Of a stretch of 64,000 nucleotides of DNA, positions 16,949 to 28,598 are shown in pieces; positions within the stretch are counted from its first letter, which is position 1, and each line of letters starts with the position of its first letter. Source of the DNA: Luminiphilus sp. (GTDB lineage: Bacteria; Pseudomonadota; Gammaproteobacteria; Pseudomonadales; Halieaceae); the NCBI GenBank assembly GCA_016779445.1, contig JADHNP010000002.1, positions 22,493 to 86,492 on the forward strand, written 5' to 3'. The position numbers and the translations under genes were made by a program. The notes beneath the pieces were generated by a model. It ran no database searches and was not told where the DNA came from. It saw only the letters and a program-made list of their open reading frames with translations.

Positions 16949-18871
16949 ATGACAGACCCGGCTAAATACAACGTGCCTGCGAGTTTCAGCGATGCTCACA
17001 TCACACCTGAGCGATATCAGGCCCTCTACCAACAGTCTATGGAGGATCCAGATACATTCTGGTCGGAGCAGGCAACGTTACTCGATTGGCACACGCCATG
17101 GAGTGCTATTTCCGACACGGACATTAGCACTGGAGCGGCTCGCTGGTTTGTCGGAGCGCAACTCAATGTTTCAGTCAATTGTATTGATCGACACCTGCCA
17201 CAACGTGCCAACGACATCGCCCTCATTTGGGAGGGAGATGACCCCAACGAGAGCCAGGCATTTTCCTTTCAGGATCTCAAAAATGAGGTCTGCCGCTTTG
17301 CAAACGTCCTAAAAGCTCAGGGAGTGAGCAAAGGCGATCGCGTTTGTATCTATATGCCCATGATCCCGGAAGCCGCGTTTGCGATGTTGGCCTGTAGTCG
17401 TATTGGCGCCATCCACTCTGTTGTGTTCGGTGGTTTTTCACCGGAAGCACTCAAGGATCGCATCAATGACTCCTCCTGCAGACTGGTTGTCACGGCAGAT
17501 GAAGGTGTACGCGGGGGGAAAACCATACCTCTTAAAGCCAATGTTGATGTCGCCGTGACAGATACGGAGTGTGTCGACAGCGTCATTGTCGTTCGGCGAA
17601 CAGGTGTAGAGATCGATTGGCTGGCACATCGAGATATCTGGTATCACGAGGCCGTCGCGGCCGTCAGTGATGACTGCGAACCAGAATGGATGGACAGCGA
17701 GGATCCATTATTCATCCTCTATACCTCAGGCTCGACGGGAAAACCCAAAGGCGTACTTCACACAACGGGCGGCTATCTTCTCCAAGCCGCCATGTCGATG
17801 AAATACGTCTTTGACTACCGCGAGGGAGAAACTTACTGGTGCACCGCAGACGTGGGCTGGGTGACCGGGCACACTTACATCGTCTACGGGCCGCTGGCAA
17901 TTGGCGCGAAAACTTTGATGTTCGAGGGTGTGCCAACGTACCCTGAGGCAGACCGGTTCTGGGCCATAATCGCGAAGCACCGCGTCAATTTATTCTTCAC
18001 TGCGCCCACCGCCATTCGCGCACTTCATAGTCTCGGAGATACCTGGGTGACGTCTCAGGATCGCAGCTCGTTGCGCATCATTGGATCGGTAGGTGAACCG
18101 ATCAACCCCGAGGCATGGGAGTGGTATCACCGTGTTGTGGGAGAAAGTCGCTGTCCGATTGTCGATACGTGGTGGCAAACTGAAACCGGTGGGGTGATGA
18201 TCACCCCCCTCCCGGGCGCCCATGCGCTGAAACCCGGGTTCGCCAGTTATCCCTTCTTCGGTGTCGAGCCGGCATTGCTCGACGAGAACGGGGCTGAAAT
18301 ACGAGGAGCCGGCGCGGGTTACCTGGTTATCAAACGAAGCTGGCCAGCCCAGATACGCACCGTCTTCGGTGATCATCAACGTATGGTAGACACTTACTTC
18401 ACGACCTACCCCGGCTACTACTTTACTGGTGATGGCGCACTCAGGGACGAAGACGGCTATCTACGCATCACAGGTCGCGTGGACGATGTCTTAAATGTTT
18501 CTGGTCACCGCATGGGGACTGCAGAGGTGGAGAGCGCTCTGGTACTACACGAGGATATCGCCGAGGCAGCAGTCGTTGGGTTCCCGCACGACATTAAAGG
18601 CCAGGGTATCTATGCTTACGTGACGCCGATGAGTGGCGTAGAGGACAATGAGACGCTCCGTACCGAACTGATTGCACTGTGCGTCAAGGAAATCGGTCCC
18701 ATCGCCAAGCCAGACAAGATTCAATGGGCGCCAGGGCTACCCAAAACGCGGTCCGGCAAGATTATGCGTCGTATCTTGCGTAAGATAGCGGAAGACGAGC
18801 TCGACCATCTTGGCGATATCTCAACGCTTGCCGACCCCAGCGTGGTGAGACAACTTATTGACTCCAAGTAA
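16949..18871 (+). CDS. acsA: Acetyl-coenzyme A synthetase
   Basis: A 640-residue AMP-forming enzyme activating acetate to acetyl-CoA. Core motifs: [18 protein letters not shown] (AMP-binding P-loop, about residue 260), [44 protein letters not shown], and the C-terminal [13 protein letters not shown] with the lysine that is regulated by acetylation in this family. Length is normal (about 650). It is divergent from the SSS/DUF4212 symporter pair, so uptake and activation of acetate are encoded side by side. Confidence 0.96.
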   Translation: MTDPAKYNVPASFSDAHITPERYQALYQQSMEDPDTFWSEQATLLDWHTPWSAISDTDISTGAARWFVGAQLNVSVNCIDRHLPQRANDIALIWEGDDPNESQAFSFQDLKNEVCRFANVLKAQGVSKGDRVCIYMPMIPEAAFAMLACSRIGAIHSVVFGGFSPEALKDRINDSSCRLVVTADEGVRGGKTIPLKANVDVAVTDTECVDSVIVVRRTGVEIDWLAHRDIWYHEAVAAVSDDCEPEWMDSEDPLFILYTSGSTGKPKGVLHTTGGYLLQAAMSMKYVFDYREGETYWCTADVGWVTGHTYIVYGPLAIGAKTLMFEGVPTYPEADRFWAIIAKHRVNLFFTAPTAIRALHSLGDTWVTSQDRSSLRIIGSVGEPINPEAWEWYHRVVGESRCPIVDTWWQTETGGVMITPLPGAHALKPGFASYPFFGVEPALLDENGAEIRGAGAGYLVIKRSWPAQIRTVFGDHQRMVDTYFTTYPGYYFTGDGALRDEDGYLRITGRVDDVLNVSGHRMGTAEVESALVLHEDIAEAAVVGFPHDIKGQGIYAYVTPMSGVEDNETLRTELIALCVKEIGPIAKPDKIQWAPGLPKTRSGKIMRRILRKIAEDELDHLGDISTLADPSVVRQLIDSK

Positions 18872-18943
18872 GCGATAGGCAGCGTGGTCATTCTTTGAGC
18901 CGGAGCCCACGGTAATCTGCTGCCAGGCGTATGGATGGTTTGA

Positions 18944-20359
18944 ATGAGCAATAAATCACAACCCTCATTCCAGGTCGCCTTTGCCCTGTTTTTGGCCATC
19001 GTGGGTATTATTGCAGTTGGGTCTGCGGTACTCGGGACATCCATCCACGTTCTATTAATAGTAGCCCTCACCTTAACCTGCTACCTATCCTCGCAACTTG
19101 GCTATAGCCTAGAGGAATTGATCGAGTGCATGGCCAGAACTATTGGCCAGTCGATGTCGGCACTGCTCGTATTCATACTTATTGGATGCATAATTGGTGC
19201 CTGGATTCATTCCGGAACCGTTCCTGCATTGATCTTTTATGGACTTGAATTCCTACCGCCAAAATACTTTTTACCGGCTGGGTTGGTAATCTGCAGTATT
19301 GCTTCAGTCGTGACGGGTACATCATGGGGGACCATAGGCACTGTCGGTCTGGCCTTGTTGGGCGTAGGCATTGGTCTTGGGATTCCGCCGGGGCTTGTTG
19401 CAGGAATGATCATTTCAGGCGCATTTTTTGGAGATAAAATGTCGCCTATTTCCGATACTACCAATCTGGCGGCGCTAACAGCCAAGACGACTATTTACAG
19501 TCATATTGGCTCTATGCTCTTCACCACCATCCCCGCGTATATAGTCACTCTCGTGCTATTCACTTTAGTCGGATTAGGCTATTCAGGCGCTGAAAATGTT
19601 GACGCGGCTGAGGTTGCTCTCATTCAGGAAGTGCTTGCAACAGAATTTGACTTAAACCCGATGGTACTGGCGCCCATGGTGGCATTGCTTACCATGATGA
19701 TAGTGAGGGTGCATACGCTACCGGCTATGTTAACCGGTGTAGTCGTGGCGACGATCGTATCGCTGGTTTTTCAAGACGCCAGTTTAGCGTCAGCGCTAAC
19801 GGCAATTAACGAGGGGTATACGAATAAGACAGGGGTTGAGGTTGTAGATGCGCTGATAGTGCGAGGGGGAATCCAAAGTATGATGTACACCTTCTCGTTA
19901 ACCTTTATTGCCCTGTCGCTAGGTGGAGTGCTTGATCAGGTTGGCTATCTTCGGGTAGTCGTCGAGAAAACAATTGAAAAAATCAAGTCTGCGGCCAGCA
20001 TGATTACTTTTGTGCTGTTTTCAACCGCATTTTCGAATGCGGCAACAGGCGACACCTACATTTCTATTATTCTCAACGGCAGCCTCTACGGTGACACATT
20101 TGACAGAACGGGCCTTGATAGAAGCACGCTTAGTCGACTACTGGAGGAAGGTGGAACGATGACTGGTGCGCTGATTCCGTGGACGTCTACAGGGGCTTTT
20201 ATCACTGGCACCCTTGGTGTCTCAACTTTGTCCTATCTACCTTATTGCTTTTTGAACATAATCAATCCAATGCTATCCATTGCGCTGGCGTACATCGGGA
20301 TAATAACCTTCAGGGATGTTTCCAGGATTGTCGCCGCTAAAAGAGCCGATGCATTGTAA
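18944..20359 (+). CDS. nhaC: Na+/H+ antiporter NhaC family
   Basis: A 471-residue inner-membrane protein with about 11-12 hydrophobic segments. NhaC-family marks are GTSWGTIGTVGLALLGVG (about residue 126), SGAFFGDKMSPISDTTNLA (about residue 163) and, near the end, FSNAATGDTYISI and GALIPWTSTGAFI. It probably exchanges external protons for internal sodium; some NhaC-family proteins instead exchange malate for lactate or similar acids, so the substrate is not certain. Codon use is richer in A/T at third positions than in neighbouring acsA and pnp. Confidence 0.88.
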   Translation: MSNKSQPSFQVAFALFLAIVGIIAVGSAVLGTSIHVLLIVALTLTCYLSSQLGYSLEELIECMARTIGQSMSALLVFILIGCIIGAWIHSGTVPALIFYGLEFLPPKYFLPAGLVICSIASVVTGTSWGTIGTVGLALLGVGIGLGIPPGLVAGMIISGAFFGDKMSPISDTTNLAALTAKTTIYSHIGSMLFTTIPAYIVTLVLFTLVGLGYSGAENVDAAEVALIQEVLATEFDLNPMVLAPMVALLTMMIVRVHTLPAMLTGVVVATIVSLVFQDASLASALTAINEGYTNKTGVEVVDALIVRGGIQSMMYTFSLTFIALSLGGVLDQVGYLRVVVEKTIEKIKSAASMITFVLFSTAFSNAATGDTYISIILNGSLYGDTFDRTGLDRSTLSRLLEEGGTMTGALIPWTSTGAFITGTLGVSTLSYLPYCFLNIINPMLSIALAYIGIITFRDVSRIVAAKRADAL

Positions 20360-20374
20360 GCAGCCTCCGCGTCC

Positions 20375-20402
20375 AAAAAAAACCGCGGCCAGTGCCGCGG
20401 TT
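20375..20402 (-). terminator. Rho-independent terminator of the rimP-to-pnp operon
   Basis: A perfect 9-bp stem AACCGCGGC / GCCGCGGTT with loop CAGT (20381-20402). On the minus strand it is followed by a run of eight T (A at 20375-20382). It lies between converging nhaC and pnp and may also slow nhaC transcripts on the plus strand. Confidence 0.85.
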
Positions 20403-20454
20403 CATTTCTGCTAAGCAAGGCGCCTCACTTTACAGCGCACTGCGAATAGAGCGC

Positions 20455-22605
20455 CTATTCCTGTTCCAGCGATTCCGGTTCAGCTGAGTCATCATGTCCC
20501 TCGGGATCAGCTGGCGCAGTGGCCTCGGCTGCAATCTCTCGCATCGACAGTTTTATCCGACCACGCTGATCGACGTCCAGCACCTTGACCTGCACTTCCT
20601 GACCTTCCGAAAGGTAATCGGACACATTCTCAACACGCTCATCGGCAATCTGTGAGATATGAACCAACCCGTCTTTACCAGGAAGAATGGTTACGAAGGC
20701 GCCGAAATCAACAATTCGCGCGACAGTGCCAGTATAGATCTCTCCCACTTCGGCCTCTGCCGTGATGGCCATAATCATCTCGATAGCGGCGTCTCGGGAA
20801 GCGGCATTTTGACCAAACACCTTCACTGTGCCGTCGTCGTTGATGTCGACGGTCGCACCCGATTCCTCCGTTATCTGGCGAATGGTTGCGCCACCCTTGC
20901 CGATAATGTCGCGAATCTTGTCCTGATCCACTTTTAAGCTGCTCATACTCGGTGCGTTGTCAGAAGTGATCTCGCGGGGTGCGTCAAGCACGGTGTTCAT
21001 CTGCCCAAGAATATGAAGCCTCGCCTCAAGCGCCTGCTCCAACGCGCGCTCCATGATCTCCTCGTTGATGCCCTCGATTTTGATATCCATCTGCAATGCA
21101 GTTACACCCTTGGCAGTACCTGCAACCTTGAAGTCCATATCGCCGAGGTGGTCCTCATCACCTAAAATGTCGGTTAACACAGCAAACTGATTACCGTCTT
21201 TAACAAGACCCATGGCAATACCCGCTACTGGAGCAGACAGTGGTACCCCAGCCGCCATCATTGAAAGCGAGCCGACACAAACTGATGCCATGGAGCTAGA
21301 GCCGTTGGACTCAGTAATCTCTGAGACAACGCGTATGGTGTAAGGAAACTCTTCCTCATCTGGCAACACTGCTGCCAAACCGCGTCTTGCCAGCCGTCCA
21401 TGACCGACTTCACGACGGCTAGTAAAACCGATGCGCCCCGCTTCTCCCACAGAGTAGGGTGGGAAATTATAATGGAGCATAAATGGGTCACGGCGTTCAC
21501 CTTCCAAAGCGTCAATGATCTGCGCGTCCCGGGTGGACCCCAGCGTGACTGCACCAATGGCCTGGGTTTCGCCACGGGTAAAGAGTGCAGAACCGTGCGC
21601 CTTCGACAGAACATCAACTTCGCAGGCAATCGCCCTGACCGTGCGATTATCACGCCCGTCAATGCGCGGTTCGCCCGCCAGAATACGGCTACGAACAATG
21701 TTCTTTTCGAGGGTCTTAAAGATGTCTTTAACGTCGTCTGGGGCTGGGCCATCATCTGTTGCAAGTTGAGCAACGACCTCGTCTTTTACTTGACCGACAC
21801 GCTCATAGCGCGCAGCTTTCTCGGTGATTCGGTAAGCCTCTCCCAATGGCCCGGAGGCGGCAGCCTGCACCGCTGCAACCAATTCTGCATCCGCTTCCGG
21901 AGCCTGCCACTCCCAGCGCGGCTTGCCAGCTTCAGCCACGAGCTCGTTGATTGCATTGATAACTGTTTGCATCTCCTGATGCGCGAACAACACAGCGCCC
22001 AACATTTGATCTTCAGTGAGCTCTTTAGCCTGCGACTCCACCATCAGCACTGCATCTTTCGTACCGGCCACCACCATATCGAGCTGGCTATCTGCCAACG
22101 CCGAATATGTCGGGTTTAAAATGTAGCCACTGGCTTCGGTAAAGCCCACCCGCGCACCCCCTATCGGGCCGTTAAATGGACAACCTGAGATCGCCAGAGC
22201 CGCTGAAGTGCCAATCATCGCTGGGATATCAGGGTCAGTCTCTTTATCAGCTGACATGACTGTGCAAACTACCTGTACCTCATTCATAAATCCGTCTGCA
22301 AAGAGCGGGCGAATAGGTCGATCAATCAAGCGCGATGTCAAAGTCTCTTTTTCACTGGGTCGCGCTTCTCGCTTAAAAAACCCACCCGGAATTTTTCCAA
22401 CCGAATAAGTCTTTTCGATGTAATGCACGCCCAAAGGAAAGAATGCTTGTCCTGGCTTCGCTTTAGGGTCGGCAACGACGGTACACAGCACGCTAGTGCT
22501 TCCCATCGATATCAATACTGATCCGGACGCCTGTCGTGCAATACGGCCGGTTTCCAGCGTGACTTCTTGGTCACCGTACTGGAACGTTTTTTTCACTACA
22601 TTCAC
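20455..22605 (-). CDS. pnp: Polyribonucleotide nucleotidyltransferase (PNPase)
   Basis: A 716-residue phosphorolytic 3'-5' exoribonuclease of the RNA degradosome. Two RNase PH domains (the first with [22 protein letters not shown], split at 20 residues; the second with [17 protein letters not shown]) flank an all-helical linker. A KH domain ([19 protein letters not shown]) and an S1 domain ([18 protein letters not shown]) follow, with an acidic tail. Length is typical (about 700-710). It lies 52 bases after rpsO, the conserved pair. Confidence 0.97.
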   Translation of the reverse strand: MNVVKKTFQYGDQEVTLETGRIARQASGSVLISMGSTSVLCTVVADPKAKPGQAFFPLGVHYIEKTYSVGKIPGGFFKREARPSEKETLTSRLIDRPIRPLFADGFMNEVQVVCTVMSADKETDPDIPAMIGTSAALAISGCPFNGPIGGARVGFTEASGYILNPTYSALADSQLDMVVAGTKDAVLMVESQAKELTEDQMLGAVLFAHQEMQTVINAINELVAEAGKPRWEWQAPEADAELVAAVQAAASGPLGEAYRITEKAARYERVGQVKDEVVAQLATDDGPAPDDVKDIFKTLEKNIVRSRILAGEPRIDGRDNRTVRAIACEVDVLSKAHGSALFTRGETQAIGAVTLGSTRDAQIIDALEGERRDPFMLHYNFPPYSVGEAGRIGFTSRREVGHGRLARRGLAAVLPDEEEFPYTIRVVSEITESNGSSSMASVCVGSLSMMAAGVPLSAPVAGIAMGLVKDGNQFAVLTDILGDEDHLGDMDFKVAGTAKGVTALQMDIKIEGINEEIMERALEQALEARLHILGQMNTVLDAPREITSDNAPSMSSLKVDQDKIRDIIGKGGATIRQITEESGATVDINDDGTVKVFGQNAASRDAAIEMIMAITAEAEVGEIYTGTVARIVDFGAFVTILPGKDGLVHISQIADERVENVSDYLSEGQEVQVKVLDVDQRGRIKLSMREIAAEATAPADPEGHDDSAEPESLEQE

Positions 22606-22627
22606 TTGTCTTCTCCAAATATGACGA

Positions 22628-22646
22628 GGCCGGCGCTGGGCCGGCC
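22628..22646 (-). promoter_or_regulatory. Hairpin in the rpsO-pnp spacer
   Basis: Perfect 7-bp GC-only stem GGCCGGC / GCCGGCC with a 5-base loop, placed in the 52-bp gap between rpsO and pnp. In E. coli this spacer holds the rpsO terminator and the RNase III processing stem through which PNPase controls its own mRNA. There is no T-run on the minus strand, so a processing or stability role is more likely here than termination. Confidence 0.5.
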
Positions 22647-22657
22647 CTTTCTGATCC

Positions 22658-22927
22658 TCAGCGGCGCAGACCCAACCGCTTAATCAACTCTGCATAGCGG
22701 GCGGTATCTTTCTGCTTGAGGTAGTCGAGTAACTTTCGACGCTGGTTCACCATACGAATCAGGCCACGTCGAGAGTGGTGGTCCTGAGAATGGTCCTTAA
22801 AGTGGGACTGCAGCTGCTCTATATTTGCCGTGAGCAATGCGACCTGTACTTCCGGAGATCCGGTGTCGCCATCTGACTGCTGGTAATCGGTAACAATTTG
22901 CGCCTTGGTGGCTGCGTCCAACGCCAT
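22658..22927 (-). CDS. rpsO: Small ribosomal subunit protein uS15
   Basis: An 89-residue protein, the standard S15 length, binding 16S rRNA in the central domain. The family segments [37 protein letters not shown] (split at 20) and [13 protein letters not shown] are all present. It is followed by pnp and preceded by truB, the universal gammaproteobacterial order. Confidence 0.98.
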   Translation of the reverse strand: MALDAATKAQIVTDYQQSDGDTGSPEVQVALLTANIEQLQSHFKDHSQDHHSRRGLIRMVNQRRKLLDYLKQKDTARYAELIKRLGLRR

Positions 22928-23012
22928 GGTGCTTTCTCCAACCTGCTTGTTAAAAGCGAGCCTATCCGTGCAGGTTTACAGACAGGTTCGCAAGTCGGCT
23001 AGTGCCGTAAAT

Positions 23013-23936
23013 TTACTGGGAAAGAAGCCGCACTGGGGCTAATTTTCCGTCTTCTCGAACAAGACCGACGCCGAAGAAACATCCCCCGGCGTCGGCGATG
23101 CGCACCATACCACTCTGGGGGCCATTTGGCACTACCACTGGTTGACCCTTTCGCATGTAAAAAGTTGCGGCTTCAGAGAGCTCAACTCGCGGCAGTTGGG
23201 GCATACAGGCCTCGATCGGCGCGAGTAATGCATCCAGCGCTTGCTCGGAGTTCTGATCCCGCTGTCTCGATAATTGATCCAGCGTCACCGCGGTCGAAAG
23301 ATCGAATGGACCAGACTGACACCGCCTGAGCGCGCTCACATGCGCGGGCACGCCGAGTGCCGCTCCCAGATCTTCTGCAAGTACGCGAATATAAGTGCCC
23401 TTGCTACACACCACAGCAACATCAACGGTCGCTATTTCTCCGGCACGAAATGCGAGTAAATCGAAGCGATGTATGGTCACGGCGCGCGCCTTTCGCTCCA
23501 CCTGCTCTCCAGCTCTGGCAAGCTTATATAGCGGCTTGCCATCCACCTTGAGCGCCGAATACATTGGTGGAACCTGATCGATCTGACCCGTCAACCCTGT
23601 CTGAGCTCGAATGATGGCGTCCCGTGTTATATGCGACGCAGAGGCTTGCCGCAGGGTATTGCCATCCGCATCCGCAGTGTCAGTGCCCACGCCCAATACA
23701 AAAGTGCTGGTGTATTCCTTATCGGCATCCAGTAAAAACTGAGAGAACTTAGTGGCCTCACCAAAACAAAGCGGAAGGACTCCGGTCGCCAAGGGATCTA
23801 AACTGCCGGTATGCCCGGCCTTTGCAGCACCAAACAGTCGCTTGGCGCGCTGCAGAGCTGAATTAGAGGTGATACCTCCGGGCTTGTCGAGTACCAGTAG
23901 CCCGTTTACCTGCCGTCCTTTTCGCCGTCGACCCAT
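23013..23936 (-). CDS. truB: tRNA pseudouridine(55) synthase
   Basis: A 307-residue enzyme making pseudouridine 55 in the T-loop of tRNAs. The N-terminus LVLDKPGGITSNSALQ and the catalytic motif AGHTGSLDPLATGVLPLCFG with the nucleophile Asp are intact, as are SALKVDGKPLYKLAR and SKGTYIRVLAEDLG. A C-terminal PUA-like part follows. The start shares one base with the rbfA stop, so the two are translationally linked. Confidence 0.97.
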   Translation of the reverse strand: MGRRRKGRQVNGLLVLDKPGGITSNSALQRAKRLFGAAKAGHTGSLDPLATGVLPLCFGEATKFSQFLLDADKEYTSTFVLGVGTDTADADGNTLRQASASHITRDAIIRAQTGLTGQIDQVPPMYSALKVDGKPLYKLARAGEQVERKARAVTIHRFDLLAFRAGEIATVDVAVVCSKGTYIRVLAEDLGAALGVPAHVSALRRCQSGPFDLSTAVTLDQLSRQRDQNSEQALDALLAPIEACMPQLPRVELSEAATFYMRKGQPVVVPNGPQSGMVRIADAGGCFFGVGLVREDGKLAPVRLLSQ

Positions 23937-24343
23937 TATTCCGAAGAAAAATCAGATTCCGACGGCGTCGCAGAAGCAAGCTGCTCGTCGACTCGACGCA
24001 CCTCTCTCAACAAGCTCTCCATATCTCGGCCACGACCAACACTCTCATCAAATCGAAAACCCAGCCGTGGAACGGTTCGCATAGACGAACCTTTAGCTAA
24101 TTGGGATCGTAAAAAACCCGATACTTTTTCAAGCACACGGGTCATTTCCGCTCGATGTTCTGGGGAGGCATCCTCCATCAGCGTAAAAAAGACCTTGGCA
24201 TGGGACAAGTCTCGACTGACCTCAACGCCCGTCAGGTTTACTTGCTGGACACGAGGGTCACGGACCGCAGTGTGAAGCAAATGACCCAATTCCTTATGCA
24301 GGAACTGACTGACCCGCTCAGTCCGATCAAACTCCTTACCCAT
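23936..24343 (-). CDS. rbfA: 30S ribosome-binding factor A
   Basis: A 135-residue KH-like cold-shock and maturation factor for 16S rRNA. It begins FDRTERVSQFLHKELGHLL and carries DLSHAKVFFTLM and the C-terminal PRLGFRFDESVGRGRDMESL pattern. It lies 9 bases after infB and adjoins truB, as in most bacteria. Confidence 0.96.
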   Translation of the reverse strand: MGKEFDRTERVSQFLHKELGHLLHTAVRDPRVQQVNLTGVEVSRDLSHAKVFFTLMEDASPEHRAEMTRVLEKVSGFLRSQLAKGSSMRTVPRLGFRFDESVGRGRDMESLLREVRRVDEQLASATPSESDFSSE

Positions 24344-24352
24344 GACCCTGCT

Positions 24353-26974
24353 TCAAAGGCTCCTGGCGATCTCGTTGACTTCAAAGACCTCTATTAAGTC
24401 GCCCGCCTTCACATCGGTATAATTTTTTACCCCGATGCCACACTCCGTGCCACTCCGTACCTCACTGGCATCGTCTTTGAAGCGACGAAGAGACTCGAGC
24501 TCTCCCTCGTAGATCACAACATTATCGCGCAGTACGCGGATAGGCTTCGATCGATGCACGGTACCCTCAGTGACCATGCAACCAGCGATCAAGCCGAACT
24601 TAGGTGACCGGAAGACATCGCGCACCTCCGCAATCCCCACGATCTCCTCGCGCATCTCCGGTGAAAGCATACCCGAGAGTGCCGCGCGCACGTCGTCTAT
24701 CAAGTCGTAAATTACATTGTAATAGCGAATCTCGACGCCCTCGTTCTCAGCCATTGCCCGAGCCTTGGTATCAGCTCGCGCATTAAAACCAATAATGATG
24801 GCCGAACTGGTAATCGCGAGACTGATATCAGTTTCAGAGATTCCGCCTACACCGCCCGAGACAATATTGACCTTAACCTCTTCATTACCCAAGTCTCCCA
24901 ATGCGCCCTGAAGAGCCTCGAAAGAACCTCGAACATCTGCTTTGATGACCAGATTGAGGGTTTCTACTGACCCTGCCGTCATCGTTTCAAACATGTTGTC
25001 GAGTTTGGCGGCTTGCTGACGTGCCAACTTGGAAGAACGCATCTTTTCTTGTCGGAAGTCAGCCACTTCGCGTGCTTTCTTTTCACTCTCCAGCACGACT
25101 ACTGGATCCCCGGCGTCTGGCGTTCCATCCAATCCCAACACCTCCACGGGAATGCTCGGGCCAGCCTCTTTGATCTGCTTACCATTCTCATCGAGCATGG
25201 CTCTGACACGACCATACCGCAGCCCAGCCAAAACAATATCGCCCTGCCTCAAGGTCCCCTGCTGTATCAAGAGCGAAGCGACGGCACCCCGGCCCTTGTC
25301 GAGCCGCGACTCGACAACAATACCGGAAGCGGGGACGTCCACGGGAGCTGTGAGTTCTAGCAGCTCAGATTGTAATAACAACGCATCGAGCAATTCGTCT
25401 ACGCCTTGACCAGTATGAGCCGACACCGGGATAAACTGCGTATCGCCACCCCAATCCTCGGGTATGACATCTTTAGTTGAGAGTTCTGTTTTAACGCGCT
25501 CGGGATCAGCGGCCTCCTTGTCGATCTTATTGACCGCAACAACAATCGGGACGCCGGCCGCGCGAGCGTGTTGAATAGCCTCTTCTGTTTGCGGCATAAC
25601 GCCGTCATCTGCCGCGACCACCAACACCACTATGTCCGTTGACTTGGCTCCCCGTGCCCGCATCGCCGTAAACGCCGCATGACCGGGCGTATCCAGAAAG
25701 GTGATCATCCCCTTGTCTGTCTCAACATGATAGGCGCCAATATGCTGCGTAATCCCACCCGCTTCGCCGCTCGCGACCCGCGACTCTCGGATATAGTCCA
25801 ACAAGGACGTCTTTCCGTGATCAACGTGGCCCATCACAGTGACAACCGGCGCACGCGGCTCCGGAGTGCCCCCCTGACTCGCCAAAGTCTCCTCTAGCTT
25901 CTCCTCGACTTCTTCTGCGCTCTTGAGCACAACGCGGTGACCGAGCTCTTCCACAACCAACGTGGCCGTATCCTGATCCAGTACTTGGTTAATGTTCGCC
26001 ATTACGCCAAGACCCATGAGCTCCTTGATTACCGCGCCGGCTTTGACCGCCATTTGCTGTGCAAGATCGCCTACCGAGATGTTTTCTGGGACATTAACAT
26101 CGTAGATGATTTTCTCTGTAGGTTGAGCAAAGCCATGCTGATTGGGCTCGTCATTGAGCTTTCTTTTTCGTCCACCGCGACGACGTGCGACGCCAGCCTC
26201 AACGGCCTCAAGATCTGTGATCGATAGATTATGTCCGCGCTGCTTGCCTCTCGCCCCGGGTACATTGCCACGCTCAAGGCGTCCTTTGTTAGAGCGTCTA
26301 CGGAGCTCATCGCGAGCGGGTAGCGTGCTCTCTTTTGTCGGTGCAGCATGGAGCCGCTTGGGCTTTCGGTCCGCTTCTTTGGTACCGGGTTGCGCGGAAG
26401 CCTCCTGTGCTTGCCGAGCGGCCTCTTCAGCCCGCGCCTTCACGGCAGCATCCAGCTCAAGCTTTTTAGCCTGCTCTTCTGCCTTACGCCTAGCTGCTGC
26501 GCGCTGCCGCAGCAACTCTGGATTTGATTCATCAACAAGCCCCTCAGCTTCAAGGGGGACCATTTCATCAGAACCCGACTGCGCAGGCGCTGATACCGCG
26601 GGATCCATGTCAACAGGTACTTCGGTCTCTGCAGGGCTCTCGGCCTCTACATCACCATCAGAGCCCGTATCTTCGAGGTCTTCTCGCTTGACATAAGTCC
26701 GCTTTTTTCGCACTTCAACATTGATCGTTCTTTTGCCAGCCCCACCTGCGCGCAAGGTGCTCACAGATTTGCGCTTGAGCGTGATCTTCTTGGGTGCACC
26801 GGCGCTCTCACCATGGCTTTGCTTGAGGTGAGCCAGCAGGGTCTGCTTATCCTCTTCCGACACAGCCTCTTCTGCCGCAGCGTGGGGTAATCCGGCATCT
26901 TTCATCTGCGCTAGCAGCCGATCTACCGACGCCCCGACGGTTTCTGCAAGTTGCTCTACTGTCACTTGTGCCAT
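24353..26974 (-). CDS. infB: Translation initiation factor IF-2
   Basis: An 873-residue GTPase that places initiator tRNA on the 30S subunit. The N-terminus has the IF2-N fold ([20 protein letters not shown]), then a long charged linker rich in Glu/Ala/Arg. The G domain follows, with [17 protein letters not shown] (G1), DTPGHAAF (G3) and NKIDK (G4), then domains II-IV. The length matches gammaproteobacterial IF2-alpha. It lies in the rimP-nusA-infB-rbfA-truB-rpsO-pnp operon. Confidence 0.97.
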   Translation of the reverse strand: MAQVTVEQLAETVGASVDRLLAQMKDAGLPHAAAEEAVSEEDKQTLLAHLKQSHGESAGAPKKITLKRKSVSTLRAGGAGKRTINVEVRKKRTYVKREDLEDTGSDGDVEAESPAETEVPVDMDPAVSAPAQSGSDEMVPLEAEGLVDESNPELLRQRAAARRKAEEQAKKLELDAAVKARAEEAARQAQEASAQPGTKEADRKPKRLHAAPTKESTLPARDELRRRSNKGRLERGNVPGARGKQRGHNLSITDLEAVEAGVARRRGGRKRKLNDEPNQHGFAQPTEKIIYDVNVPENISVGDLAQQMAVKAGAVIKELMGLGVMANINQVLDQDTATLVVEELGHRVVLKSAEEVEEKLEETLASQGGTPEPRAPVVTVMGHVDHGKTSLLDYIRESRVASGEAGGITQHIGAYHVETDKGMITFLDTPGHAAFTAMRARGAKSTDIVVLVVAADDGVMPQTEEAIQHARAAGVPIVVAVNKIDKEAADPERVKTELSTKDVIPEDWGGDTQFIPVSAHTGQGVDELLDALLLQSELLELTAPVDVPASGIVVESRLDKGRGAVASLLIQQGTLRQGDIVLAGLRYGRVRAMLDENGKQIKEAGPSIPVEVLGLDGTPDAGDPVVVLESEKKAREVADFRQEKMRSSKLARQQAAKLDNMFETMTAGSVETLNLVIKADVRGSFEALQGALGDLGNEEVKVNIVSGGVGGISETDISLAITSSAIIIGFNARADTKARAMAENEGVEIRYYNVIYDLIDDVRAALSGMLSPEMREEIVGIAEVRDVFRSPKFGLIAGCMVTEGTVHRSKPIRVLRDNVVIYEGELESLRRFKDDASEVRSGTECGIGVKNYTDVKAGDLIEVFEVNEIARSL

Positions 26975-27028
26975 TTCTTTCTCCCTATTCGCTCAGTCGC
27001 TAGAGTGCAATCAACACCTGAAAAAAAC

Positions 27029-28531
27029 TCAGGCTGTTGCCTCCTCTTCCTCAGCGAACCAAGGGGCGCGAGCTGTCATGATGAGCTCTGCCGCGCGTTC
27101 TTCGGTCATATCCTCGATATCAATAAGGTCATCTACTGCCTGCTCTGCAAGGTCTTCCATAGTGACAATGCCTCGACCCGCCAACACAAAGGCAAGTTGC
27201 TTATCCATACCGTCCATGGTCAGTAGATCCTCTGCAGGCTCATTGGCATCCAGTTGCTCTTCCGAGGCGATGGCCAATGTCAGCAACGCATCTTTTGCTC
27301 GCGCCCGAAGCTCGTCGGAGATTTCTTCATCGAACCCCTCGATAGCATTCATTTCCTCCAAAGGTACATAGGCAATTTCCTCGAGGGTGGTAAATCCCTC
27401 CTCGACAAGAACAACTGCAATATCCTCGTCGATATCCAATGCCGTCATGAATTGGTCGATAACTTCGCCGGCCTCGGTTTCCTGCTTTTCTATGGCGTCG
27501 TCGACACTCATAACGTTGATGATCCAACCTGTTAGATCAGAGGCAAGTCGAACATTCTGACCGCCTCTGCCAATTGCCTGCGCCAAGTTGTCTTCTGCAA
27601 CCGCAACTTCCATGGTGGCGTTATCTTCGTCTACCACAATAGACTCCACCTCGGCCGGCGACATCGCGTTAATAACAAGTTGCGCGGGATTGTCATCCCA
27701 CAAGATGATATCGACACGCTCATTATCGAGCTCATTGGATACTGCCTGTACTCTTGAGCCTCGCATCCCCACGCAGGCGCCCACCGGATCAATGCGCTGA
27801 TCTCCGGTTTTGACAGCAATCTTTGCACGCGAGCCAGGGTCCCTGGCGGCCGCCCTAATCTGAATAACCCCTTCGGAAATTTCAGGAACCTCTATTTTAA
27901 AGAGTTCTACCAACATCTCCTGACAGGCGCGGGACAAAATCAGCTGTGGCCCGCGAGACTCGGTATTGATCTCGGTCAGGATGGCTCGGACACGGTCGTT
28001 AATGCGGAACGTCTCTCTACCGACGAGCTCACCGCGGGGTAGCAGACCCTCAGCATTATTACCAAGATCGACAATAATGTTGTCACGCGTGACTTTTTTC
28101 ACGGTGCCCGCTAACAGTTCCCCTACTCGATCTCGATACTCATCAACAATTTGCGCTCGCTCTGCATCACGCACACACTGAACAATGACCTGTTTCGCTG
28201 TCTGCGCAGCAATCCGGCCGAAATCGACATTTTCAACGACTTCCTCGTGGTAATCACCCGGCTGCAACGCAGTATTTACCTCCGCTGCCTCTTCAGTCGT
28301 GAACTGGGTTCCCAACAAAGCCATCTCTGTGTCGGGCATGACAAGCCAACGCCGCTTGGTAACATAGTCCCCGGACTCGCGGTCTATCGAAACCAATATA
28401 TCGGCATCCTCGTCGTAACGCTTGCTTGTCGCAGTGGCCAGTGCCAGCTCGATCGCCTCAAAGATGATGTCCTCTGACACCCCTTTTTCATTCGAGACCG
28501 CCTCAGCGACCATCAGGATTTCTTTGCTCAT
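27029..28531 (-). CDS. nusA: Transcription termination/antitermination protein NusA
   Basis: A 500-residue RNA polymerase-binding factor. In order: N-terminal polymerase-binding domain, S1 domain ([20 protein letters not shown], about residue 136), KH domains ([37 protein letters not shown]), and two C-terminal acidic repeats (about residues 360-490) that bind the alpha subunit in proteobacteria. It follows rimP by 67 bases and precedes infB by 54. Confidence 0.97.
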   Translation of the reverse strand: MSKEILMVAEAVSNEKGVSEDIIFEAIELALATATSKRYDEDADILVSIDRESGDYVTKRRWLVMPDTEMALLGTQFTTEEAAEVNTALQPGDYHEEVVENVDFGRIAAQTAKQVIVQCVRDAERAQIVDEYRDRVGELLAGTVKKVTRDNIIVDLGNNAEGLLPRGELVGRETFRINDRVRAILTEINTESRGPQLILSRACQEMLVELFKIEVPEISEGVIQIRAAARDPGSRAKIAVKTGDQRIDPVGACVGMRGSRVQAVSNELDNERVDIILWDDNPAQLVINAMSPAEVESIVVDEDNATMEVAVAEDNLAQAIGRGGQNVRLASDLTGWIINVMSVDDAIEKQETEAGEVIDQFMTALDIDEDIAVVLVEEGFTTLEEIAYVPLEEMNAIEGFDEEISDELRARAKDALLTLAIASEEQLDANEPAEDLLTMDGMDKQLAFVLAGRGIVTMEDLAEQAVDDLIDIEDMTEERAAELIMTARAPWFAEEEEATA

Positions 28532-28598
28532 CGATTCACTCTCTGCCTATTAGCCGAGTCGAATTACTTCGACCTTGTGTTATTTCAGTACCACCGTT

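Noticed and set aside
21400-22119. 239-codon plus-strand frame inside pnp
   Set aside because: Antisense shadow of a highly conserved gene; no recognisable protein features.
26142-26696. 184-codon Ser/Arg-rich frame opposite infB
   Set aside because: Low-complexity shadow of the charged IF2 linker.
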